NCBI GenBank assembly: GCA_027016675.1 | Contig: JALUSH010000167.1 | Location: 1 to 10,018 of the forward strand | DNA length: 10,018 bases | Direction of reading: 5' to 3' | Source of the DNA: Thermodesulfovibrio sp. | GTDB taxonomy: Bacteria; Nitrospirota; Thermodesulfovibrionia; Thermodesulfovibrionales; JdFR-85 | Part shown: in pieces, positions 1 to 5,029 of the stretch | Layout of the letters: each line of letters opens with the position of its first letter | How positions within the stretch are numbered: position 1 is the first letter of the stretch | Program-made: the position numbers and the translations under genes | Notes under the pieces: generated by a model | Seen by the model: only the letters and a program-made list of their open reading frames with translations | Databases searched by the model: none | Told to the model about the DNA's origin: nothing

Positions 1-1
1 G

Positions 2-286
2 ATTGTTCCTACAATATGCATACTTGAGGTTTTTAAATCAGTACTTCGTCAGAAAGGAGAGGAAATAGCACTCCAGATTTTGGCTATAATGGAACAAGCC
101 CATGTTATTGAGCTTGACACACAAATTGCTCTGTTATCAGCAAAAATAGGCTATGAACTAAAAATACCAATGGCTGATAGCATTGTTCTGGCTACTGCAA
201 GAAAATACAATGCCACTATATGGACACAGGATAGTGATTTTAAAGGACTGCCTGGTGTTAAATATATCAAAAGAAGGATCAGATAG
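2..286 (+). CDS. PIN-domain ribonuclease toxin, VapC type (5' end cut off by window)
   Basis: This is the C-terminal 94 residues of a PIN-domain protein; the frame is open from base 2 and the true start lies upstream of the window. PIN toxins are Mg2+-dependent endoribonucleases that cleave tRNA, rRNA or mRNA, held in check by an antitoxin normally encoded just upstream. Visible acidic active-site positions are Glu9 of the fragment (ILEVFK), Asp59 (MADSIVLATA) and Asp77/Asp79 (WTQDSDF); the first Asp of the family would be in the missing N-terminus. The order MADS-x-A-ATA then TQD-x-DF and a C-terminal KY(I) strand is typical of VapC. A TTG at 80 could be mistaken for a start, but the conserved Glu lies before it. 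The antitoxin is outside the window. The stop at 284-286 abuts the ATG of the next gene, so they are probably co-transcribed. The fold is clear; a toxin role is inferred. Confidence 0.85.
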   Translation: MVPTICILEVFKSVLRQKGEEIALQILAIMEQAHVIELDTQIALLSAKIGYELKIPMADSIVLATARKYNATIWTQDSDFKGLPGVKYIKRRIR

Positions 287-592
287 ATGCCACTAAAAAT
301 AGACTGTTACATGTCAATAAACTGTGCCTCGGAGGATTCTCTCAGGGAAAATATCAAAAAGGCAATTGAAGATGAAGGCATTGAGGCAGAAATAAAGTTC
401 TATCGCATATCTGAAGAAGAAGCACAAAAACTTGGCCTCAGGGGCTCTCCTTCTGTACTTATAAACGGAAGGGATATCCAGCCTACAGATGTCGCAGGTT
501 TTTCCTGAAGAATGTTCACTGATGCCTCGGGAAGGCTTTCCAATGTACCATCAGTAGAACTCCTCAAAGACTTCTTCCGTAGATTTATATAA
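287..592 (+). CDS. Candidate selenoprotein: small thioredoxin-like redox protein with in-frame UGA (Sec74)
   Basis: Read conventionally this gene stops at TGA 506-508 after 73 codons. In the same frame it continues for 27 sense codons to TAA at 590-592, giving 101 residues if the TGA is selenocysteine. The first part has thioredoxin-like features: Cys7 and Cys13 near the N-terminus, a basic/acidic helix, and the GSPSVLINGRDI block (53-64), as in small thioredoxin-fold proteins with a GSPT/S-x-x-x-NGxDI segment. From memory, those relatives continue 'GF-S/T-Cys-R-x-Y/F ... G-x-P ... L', and here the sequence reads GFS-UGA-RMF, then GRLSNVPSVELL, so UGA replaces the expected Cys. A SECIS-like hairpin follows (see 518-555). 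The start has a Shine-Dalgarno AGAAGG at 272-277, nine bases before ATG 287, which touches the PIN gene's stop. The likely role is thiol/selenol redox chemistry; substrate unknown. The alternative is a truncated gene or a sequencing error at TGA. Decoding needs SelA/B/C/D elsewhere in the genome. Confidence 0.72.
518..555 (+). promoter_or_regulatory. Candidate bacterial SECIS element
   Basis: A hairpin starts 9 nt after the in-frame TGA. The outer stem ACTGATG (518-524) pairs perfectly over 7 bp with CATCAGT (549-555). Inside, either GGAA 530-533 pairs with TTCC 538-541 (loop GGCT), or GCCT 524-527 pairs with AGGC 533-536 (loop CGGGA) at the cost of one outer pair. In both foldings the apical loop begins about 19-25 nt after the TGA and has a G among its first two bases, which fits the published bacterial SECIS pattern (apical loop roughly 16-37 nt downstream, G at loop position 1 or 2). 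It lies in coding sequence, as bacterial SECIS elements do. Pairing was found by eye; energies were not calculated. Confidence 0.6.
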
Positions 593-604
593 TAGAGAAA
601 TATT

Positions 605-1195
605 TTACTTGCTTCTTAAAAATCTTAATGTAATCTCAGCTACTCGCTTTCCATATAGTTCTGCTGTTTCAATATCACCCTTTGAAGGTGCCTCAGGTGG
701 ATTTACCTGAAAACTTGCAGCCATAGGTCCGATGAAGGAACCCACACGATTGTGTGTTTCTGGCCCTGGACCATTAATAGAGTTCATTGAATCCATATCG
801 TTTGCCGCTGGAAACATGGCATTACCAACCCAGATCATCCCGTGCTGCATGGCAAAGGTAACAATGCCCTGAAGTGTGTTCAGTTTGTCGCCTGAGAAGG
901 AACTCGAATTCGTAAACCCACCTGCGATCTTATCCTTCCAGGCCTGTGCAAACCACTTCTTCACAGATACTTCCATAAACCTCTTTAGTTCTGCCGAGAT
1001 GTTACCCATATAGGTTGCAGTACCAAAGATTATTGCATCAGCTCCATCAAGCTCGTCAATCCTATCAATTGCCTCAGTGGCTGTCAGCAAGACTGTACTT
1101 ACACCCTCTACCAACCCAGCTCCCCTTGCTACAGCCTCTGCCTGAAGCTTCGTGTGCCCGTATGTGCTGTGGTATATCACATAAATCTTTGCCAT
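605..1195 (-). CDS. WrbA-like flavodoxin / NAD(P)H:quinone oxidoreductase family
   Basis: This 196-residue flavodoxin-fold protein is expected to bind FMN and pass two electrons from NAD(P)H to quinones, as the WrbA/flavodoxin-like family does, in the cytoplasm. The FMN phosphate loop is at residues 9-16 (HSTYGHTK). GTATYMGNISAELKRFME (58-74) matches the WrbA block G-T-x-T-x-x-GN-x-S-x-x-x-K/R-x-F. The third FMN-contact region is GGFTNSSSFSG (92-102), followed by the QHGM motif (117-120) seen in WrbA as HHGM. The length matches WrbA (about 200). The start is ATG 1195-1193, supported by GGGAGG a few bases upstream; an in-frame extension to 1234 would overlap the preceding gene and lacks this signal. 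It lies 19 nt after the stop of the small gene upstream on the same strand, so the two are probably one transcript. WrbA assignment rather than a generic flavodoxin is likely but not certain. Confidence 0.85.
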   Translation of the reverse strand: MAKIYVIYHSTYGHTKLQAEAVARGAGLVEGVSTVLLTATEAIDRIDELDGADAIIFGTATYMGNISAELKRFMEVSVKKWFAQAWKDKIAGGFTNSSSFSGDKLNTLQGIVTFAMQHGMIWVGNAMFPAANDMDSMNSINGPGPETHNRVGSFIGPMAASFQVNPPEAPSKGDIETAELYGKRVAEITLRFLRSK

Positions 1196-1214
1196 GGCAG
1201 ACCTCCCATTAAAA

Positions 1215-1466
1215 TCATCCTTTCTTGATCTCATTTATATACTGGTCAATCAACACACCGAGATAGATACAGACATAACCATCCATACAGGCATCGGCGT
1301 CCTTTTTGTCAAGAATGGCATACTGTTTCGTATCTCCCTTCTGAAACTTGACTATCCAGGCGTTCTTTTCCTCATCAAACTCAAGGGCAACCTTGATGTT
1401 GTACTTCTCCAACTCTGGATAAAGCTCATAAAGTTTCTCCTCCAGAGCAACCTGTGTATAACCCAT
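1215..1466 (-). CDS. Small conserved-looking protein of unknown function with C-x5-C motif
   Basis: This 83-residue soluble protein has no domain I can name. It opens with an amphipathic helix (ALEEKLYELYPELEKYNIKV), then FDEEKNAWIVKFQKG, which reads like two strands with a turn, and a second half DKKDADACMDGYVCIYLG with Cys60 and Cys66 spaced C-x5-C. The pair could form a disulfide or a ligand site; nothing in the sequence decides this. There is no signal peptide or membrane segment. ATG 1466-1464 is chosen because AAGGAGGT precedes it by about 4 nt; two in-frame codons further upstream (TTG 1517, ATG 1481) lack such a signal. It is the first gene of a two-gene unit with the WrbA-like flavodoxin (19 nt gap), so a link to flavin or quinone redox metabolism is plausible by context only. 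Confidence 0.75.
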   Translation of the reverse strand: MGYTQVALEEKLYELYPELEKYNIKVALEFDEEKNAWIVKFQKGDTKQYAILDKKDADACMDGYVCIYLGVLIDQYINEIKKG

Positions 1467-1618
1467 ACTTACCTCCTTCATTTTAAATACAGGTTTAAGC
1501 ACCCATTTCCTGGTCAATATATTGAGCCAACTCTCTCGCCTATTGAAACAATTCTATGTAAGACTGCCGGGTCTGCTACAGTATTTTCAATAATCATATA
1601 TCCAATAATCTATATTCC

Positions 1619-1626
1619 ATTATATC
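1619..1626 (-). promoter_or_regulatory. Candidate extended -10 promoter for the 1466-605 unit
   Basis: On the minus strand the sequence reads TGATATAATGGA, a perfect TATAAT (1624-1619) with the TGn extension, which can work without a good -35. The 12-13 nt block CTGATATAATGGA also occurs at the promoter of the oxidoreductase gene (around 4923-4911). The implied leader to ATG 1466 is about 145 nt and contains a 27-codon ORF (1597-1514). Confidence 0.45.
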
Positions 1627-1680
1627 AGACAATAGAGTGATTTTGTACAAACTGGCAAAATATATGAAACCTTATCTATG

Positions 1681-1730
1681 GTTCTGAAGAACATTGACTT
1701 AACCCTGAAGTGCGCCAAATAGTTTATAAT
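1681..1730 (+). promoter_or_regulatory. Candidate promoter and operator for the 1749-2851 unit
   Basis: TATAAT at 1725-1730 is a good -10 match. TTGACT at 1694-1699 looks like a -35 but is 25 nt away, too far for a standard sigma-70 spacer; the two may not work together. Directly upstream of TTGACT is a perfect inverted repeat GTTCT-GA-AGAAC (1681-1692), a possible operator. No regulator can be assigned. Confidence 0.35.
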
Positions 1731-1748
1731 AAGCAAAAAGGAACCAAG

Positions 1749-1934
1749 GTGGATGACTTTGAGGAAAGGTACTTGTTAATGCAAACGCAACAAATACTTT
1801 CAAGACAGTCTGAAGGGGGGAATAATCACAACATTGAAATCTTCAAGATACCAGAAGGTCTAAGCAGGGCACTCCATGTCCAGTTTATGAAGGCACTAAC
1901 TGAAATCCCTAAAACCTTCGATGAAGATCAATAA
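1749..1934 (+). CDS. Small protein of unknown function upstream of the patatin gene
   Basis: This is a short, polar, cytoplasmic-looking protein of 61 residues if GTG 1749 is the start. That codon has AGGA 6 nt upstream. ATG 1779, behind GAGGAAAGG (1761-1769), would give 51 residues. An upstream in-frame GTG at 1710 would precede the likely -10 box at 1725-1730 and is unlikely. The sequence has two helical stretches (FEERYLLMQTQQILSRQ and LSRALHVQFMKALTEI) separated by a Gly/Asn-rich linker. I recognise no domain. Its TAA ends 2 nt before the patatin ATG, so the two are almost certainly one operon and the patatin is probably translated by coupling; a role as partner or regulator of the phospholipase is inference. 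Confidence 0.6.
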   Translation: MDDFEERYLLMQTQQILSRQSEGGNNHNIEIFKIPEGLSRALHVQFMKALTEIPKTFDEDQ

Positions 1935-1936
1935 TT

Positions 1937-2851
1937 ATGCCAGCAAAAAAGAAAAAAATAGGTCTTGCCCTTGGAAGTGGCTCTGCCAGAGGATGGGCTC
2001 ACATTGGCGTTATAGAAGCTCTACTCTCTTCAGGTTATGAGATTGAGTATGTTGCAGGCACAAGCATGGGAGCGCTTGTGGGTGCGGTTTTCGCTGCGGG
2101 CAAACTGGACAGGTTAAAGGAGATAGTCCTGCAGCTTGACTGGAGACAGATTCTCGGTTTTGTTGATATAACACTTCCTCGATCAGGACTCATTGATGGT
2201 AAAAAGGTTTCAAGTTTTATCAGAAAATATGTCCACATAGAAGATATAAGTAGCCTGCCTGTGAAATTCTCTGCCGTATCAACGAATATAAATACTGGTC
2301 ATGAAGTTGTAATCTGTGAAGGTGATGTTATAGAGGCAGTGAGAGCAAGCATCTCTGTACCTGGCATCTTTACTCCTGTTGTAAAGGATAACGCTGTACT
2401 TGTTGATGGTGGACTCGTTAATCCTGTCCCTGTAAATGTTGTGAGAGATATGGGAGCAGAATTCGTGATAGCTGTAAACCTAAATCATGACATTATTGAA
2501 AAAAAGGGTTACAGTAACTATCAATCGAGTTCACGTAAGGGTGTTGTATATGACAACAAGGTAAGAAATATGGCTTTAAAGGCTTTAAATGAGAAGTTTG
2601 AAAAAATTGAATTGCCTGTTTTAAAACAGATAAAAAAATGGATATCAAAGGAGACTGTACCAAACATATTTGAAATCTTACTATCTGCAATTAATATCAT
2701 GGAGGCCCAGATTACAACCTCCAGGCTAAAAATAAATCCCCCTGACCTTCTAATCCAGCCCGAACTGGGACACATCAGATTTTTGGAGTTTAACAGAGCA
2801 GAAGAGGCAATAGAAGCTGGCTACAGAGAAACAATAAAAAAACTGAAATAG
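1937..2851 (+). CDS. Patatin-like phospholipase, RssA/NTE family
   Basis: This 304-residue serine lipid hydrolase has the Ser-Asp catalytic dyad of patatins. The oxyanion-hole loop is G13-S-G-S-A-R-G19 followed by WAHIGVIEAL. The nucleophile Ser43 is in the elbow GTSMG (41-45). Asp157 is in the DGG motif (VDGGLVNPVPV). SVPGIFTPV (140-148) is the usual conserved stretch before the DGG. The C-terminal part (about 240-300) includes DLLIQPELGHI and a final helix, as in bacterial RssA/YchK-type proteins of about 300 residues. There is no signal peptide or membrane span, so it probably acts on the inner leaflet or on cytosolic lysophospholipids or acyl esters; the substrate is not readable from sequence. 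It follows the small gene by 2 nt with no strong Shine-Dalgarno of its own. Its stop lies in the terminator stem of the convergent regulator gene. Confidence 0.92.
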   Translation: MPAKKKKIGLALGSGSARGWAHIGVIEALLSSGYEIEYVAGTSMGALVGAVFAAGKLDRLKEIVLQLDWRQILGFVDITLPRSGLIDGKKVSSFIRKYVHIEDISSLPVKFSAVSTNINTGHEVVICEGDVIEAVRASISVPGIFTPVVKDNAVLVDGGLVNPVPVNVVRDMGAEFVIAVNLNHDIIEKKGYSNYQSSSRKGVVYDNKVRNMALKALNEKFEKIELPVLKQIKKWISKETVPNIFEILLSAINIMEAQITTSRLKINPPDLLIQPELGHIRFLEFNRAEEAIEAGYRETIKKLK

Positions 2852-2867
2852 ACAACAGCTATTTCAG
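2835..2867 (-). terminator. Rho-independent terminator of the GntR gene, overlapping the patatin gene end
   Basis: CTGAAATAG (2843-2851) and CTATTTCAG (2859-2867) form a perfect 9-bp stem with a 7-nt loop. Read on the minus strand it is followed by seven T (complement of A 2836-2842), the layout of an intrinsic terminator for the regulator gene. There is no T run on the plus-strand side, so it is less convincing for the patatin transcript. The stem is AT-rich (3 G-C pairs). Both stop codons (patatin TAG 2849-2851, regulator TGA 2866-2864) lie in the stem. Confidence 0.65.
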
Positions 2868-3589
2868 CAAACCTTTATCTCCTTTGCTTTCTTGCTCGTT
2901 AAAATAGTTTTTTCAATCTTTGACAAATGCTGCAACATTGCTTTTTTTGCTTCCTTACAGTCACCACTAATTAATGCCTTATAAATCTCCACGTGGCCTT
3001 TGTATGACTCTTTTGCACGTTCTGTATTATAGGTTTCACGAACTTCCCTCAACAGTTCAATAATAGCGTTCATAAGACGTTCTAAAACTCTGTTTTTCGA
3101 CATCCTGGCAATTATAGCATGGAACTCTGTGTCAGAATCATTTAGAATAACCCCTTTCACAAGTGACTCTTTCTGTTTCTTAAGGATACTTTCCAATGCC
3201 AGAAGTTCCTCCTGCGTTGCATTCAAAGTAGCAAGCTGAACGGCATAGGGTTCTAATATCTTCCTTATATAAAAGATATCTATAATACTGTCTGTTTCTC
3301 TGAAAAGCAGGTTTGCAAGCGGCAAAACAAGAGACTCCTCACTTGACACAATAATATATGTCCCATCTCCTTGACGACTTTCAACGATCTTTAAAGATTC
3401 CAGTGTCTTAATTGCCTCTCTTACTGTCGACCTGGACACTCCAAATATTTCGCCCAGTTCCCTCTCATTGGGAAGCTGGTCATCTTTTTTGAGTTTCCCA
3501 CTCTCTATGAGCTTACGAATCTGTGTAACTATCTCTTCGTAGGCCCTTTTTTTCTTTACCGGCTTTAAATTAAAGTCTTTTTTAAACAT
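2864..3589 (-). CDS. GntR-family transcriptional regulator, FadR/FCD subfamily
   Basis: This 241-residue DNA-binding regulator has an N-terminal winged helix (about 16-80), with LPNERELGEIFGVSRSTVREAI (39-60) as the typical GntR helix-turn-helix and SRQGDGTYI (71-79) as the wing. The C-terminal all-helical FCD domain (about 98-230) keeps metal/ligand-site residues Asp153 and His157 (DTEFHAII), His199 (GHVEIYKAL) and His221 (MLQHLSKI). Such regulators usually respond to a small carboxylic acid; the effector cannot be read here. ATG 3589 is chosen because CGGAGGT lies 5 nt upstream; the TTG codon just before it is too close to that signal. The gene lies 131 nt downstream of the oxidoreductase on the same strand, with palindromes in the gap that may be its own operator. 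Confidence 0.92.
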   Translation of the reverse strand: MFKKDFNLKPVKKKRAYEEIVTQIRKLIESGKLKKDDQLPNERELGEIFGVSRSTVREAIKTLESLKIVESRQGDGTYIIVSSEESLVLPLANLLFRETDSIIDIFYIRKILEPYAVQLATLNATQEELLALESILKKQKESLVKGVILNDSDTEFHAIIARMSKNRVLERLMNAIIELLREVRETYNTERAKESYKGHVEIYKALISGDCKEAKKAMLQHLSKIEKTILTSKKAKEIKVC

Positions 3590-3670
3590 CAAAACCTCCG
3601 ATTATATTCTATTCTTCTTAAAAATCCTTATTTTTATCTTTGATCAGAAGGTTACTCACTCCTTTTAGCT

Positions 3671-3689
3671 GTAACGTTACTGTAATTAC
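3671..3689. promoter_or_regulatory. Tandem palindromes, candidate GntR operator
   Basis: GTAACGTTAC (3671-3680) is a perfect 10-bp palindrome. One base later GTAATTAC (3682-3689) is a perfect 8-bp palindrome with the same GTAA...TTAC half-sites. FadR-type GntR proteins bind short palindromes of the GT(n)AC type, and these lie about 80 nt before the regulator's start, so autoregulation is likely. A TATAAA-like -10 (minus strand, about 3707-3702) is just upstream, which would place the sites near the transcription start. Confidence 0.45.
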
Positions 3690-3720
3690 TGAGTTCTTTA
3701 TTTTATAACACACCTTACTA

Positions 3721-4908
3721 TTAATTTAAAATCCATTCTATCTCTTTTTTTACTTGTTCTTTATTCCAGCCCTCTTTCAGGGCTTTCATAAGAAAGGCTC
3801 TCTCTGAAAGGTCACCATAAAGGATGAATCCTATGAGCCTTCCATCCTGAAAAACCAGCTTTTTATACAAAAATCTTTCCTCATCCCTGAAACGACAGAC
3901 TTCGTTTTTGTCTTCAGGGTCAATATCACCTGATGCCATGAGGTCTATGCCTGCTACCTTCAGGATATTCGATGGTGTGGTGCCCTTGTAAATTACACCA
4001 CCACCAGACATGTTTATACCTGCCACCTGTCCCTGCTGTTCTGCAGCAGGCCATATACCATAGAGCCGGCCATTATGCTCTGCCACATCACCTGCTGCAT
4101 AGATATCATTCCCAGAGGTTTTCATCCAGTTATCAACCACCACACCCTCGTTTATCTTCAAACCAGCATTACGGGCAAGCTCAATATCAGGCCTTATACC
4201 AGCTGAGACGATTATGATATCGCCTTCTATCTTTCGTCCATCCTCAAGCAATAGTCCATCTACTGCCTTTCTTCCGATTACCTCCTTTGATTTAACCCCC
4301 AGGTAAAAACGGAAACCCCTTCCTTCCATCTGCTTCTGAAGGAGTTCTGCACCCTGAGGGTCCATCTGTCTTGGTAGCAGTCTTGGAAACACCTCCACCA
4401 CCGTAACAGTGCATCCCCTTTTTCTCAGGGCATTTCCCACCTCAAGCCCTAGCACACCGCCACCAATCAGGATTAGATTCTTGTTTCCCTGTTCAACATA
4501 TTTCAATACCATTCTGGCATCATCAAGTCCTCTGATGGTAAAGACACCTTCCTTTCCAGCATTCTTTATAGGCGGAACTAATGATTTACCACCTGTTGAT
4601 ACCAAAAGCCTGTCATAACCAAGCCTCTCTCCAGTTGAGAGAATTACATGCTTTGAGACTGTATCTAACCTTTCTGCTCTGCTGTTTAATAGCAATTCTA
4701 TGGAATTGTCTTTGTACCATGAATCGGATTTTAAATACAGGGCATCCTCCTCAATCTCACCAGCAAGATAGTTTATAAGCATTATCCTGCTGTAAAAAGG
4801 ATAGGGCTCTTCTGTGACAATCACGATTCTACCTGAGGGGTCCTTATCCCTGATCCTTTCTGCAGCTGTTGTGCCTGCTACACCATTTCCTATAATCAAA
4901 TAGTCCAT
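3721..4908 (-). CDS. FAD-dependent NAD(P)H oxidoreductase (NirB N-terminal / rubredoxin reductase-like)
   Basis: This 395-residue pyridine-nucleotide disulfide-oxidoreductase-fold flavoprotein carries the FAD-binding dinucleotide motif G7-N-G-V-A-G12 at the extreme N-terminus. The NAD(P) motif GGGVLG (149-154) follows ILI, and the second FAD site is YAAGDVAE (270-277). It has no redox Cys pair of the C-x4-C type near residue 40 (there PFYSRIML), which argues against a disulfide reductase and resembles NirB N-terminal and NADH:rubredoxin reductase domains, which keep PFYSR/PYSR. A small C-terminal domain (about 310-395) follows; no BFD [2Fe-2S] domain is present. The electron acceptor (rubredoxin, ferredoxin or oxygen) is not encoded nearby. 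The start ATG 4908 has no Shine-Dalgarno; an extended -10 sits only 6 nt upstream, implying a leaderless mRNA. Confidence 0.88.
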   Translation of the reverse strand: MDYLIIGNGVAGTTAAERIRDKDPSGRIVIVTEEPYPFYSRIMLINYLAGEIEEDALYLKSDSWYKDNSIELLLNSRAERLDTVSKHVILSTGERLGYDRLLVSTGGKSLVPPIKNAGKEGVFTIRGLDDARMVLKYVEQGNKNLILIGGGVLGLEVGNALRKRGCTVTVVEVFPRLLPRQMDPQGAELLQKQMEGRGFRFYLGVKSKEVIGRKAVDGLLLEDGRKIEGDIIIVSAGIRPDIELARNAGLKINEGVVVDNWMKTSGNDIYAAGDVAEHNGRLYGIWPAAEQQGQVAGINMSGGGVIYKGTTPSNILKVAGIDLMASGDIDPEDKNEVCRFRDEERFLYKKLVFQDGRLIGFILYGDLSERAFLMKALKEGWNKEQVKKEIEWILN

Positions 4909-5029
4909 GTATCCATTATATCAGATTTTTGGCAAGATAAGCATTTGTCAAGAAAGTTCAACTTGTCGTTATAGTGATTGTCTTTTTGTTTGTTCAGGAA
5001 AATCTCTTCAGATGTTATAATGAAATTAT
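4909..5029. promoter_or_regulatory. Divergent promoter region with two near-start TATAAT boxes
   Basis: The 121-nt gap between divergent starts 4908 and 5030 holds two perfect -10 boxes, both with the TGn extension. The minus-strand box is TATAAT 4920-4915, 6 nt before ATG 4908. The plus-strand box is TATAAT 5016-5021, 8 nt before ATG 5030. No Shine-Dalgarno fits in either spacer. A minus-strand TTGACA (4951-4946) is 25 nt from its box, too far for a normal -35. A small inverted repeat AAGTT-C-AACTT lies at 4954-4964. Confidence 0.5.

Noticed and set aside
80..286. A short gene starting at TTG 80
   Set aside because: The frame is open upstream to base 2 and encodes the conserved PIN-domain Glu before this codon, so TTG 80 is internal.
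287..508. A 73-residue protein ending at TGA 508
   Set aside because: The frame continues with family-like sequence to TAA 592 and a SECIS-like hairpin follows, so the short version probably lacks the redox-active residue and C-terminal helix.
1194..1640. A 148-codon plus-strand ORF
   Set aside because: It lies antisense to the small C-x5-C gene, which has a strong ribosome-binding site, and its Ile/Leu/Tyr-rich product looks like a reverse-strand shadow.
1694..1730. TTGACT and TATAAT as a standard sigma-70 promoter
   Set aside because: The spacer is 25 nt, outside the usual 16-19; only the -10 box is kept. The same holds for minus-strand TTGACA 4951-4946 relative to TATAAT 4920-4915.
3592..3592. 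TTG 3592 as start of the GntR gene
   Set aside because: The next codon is ATG 3589 with better spacing from GGAGG; TTG would leave only 2-3 nt.
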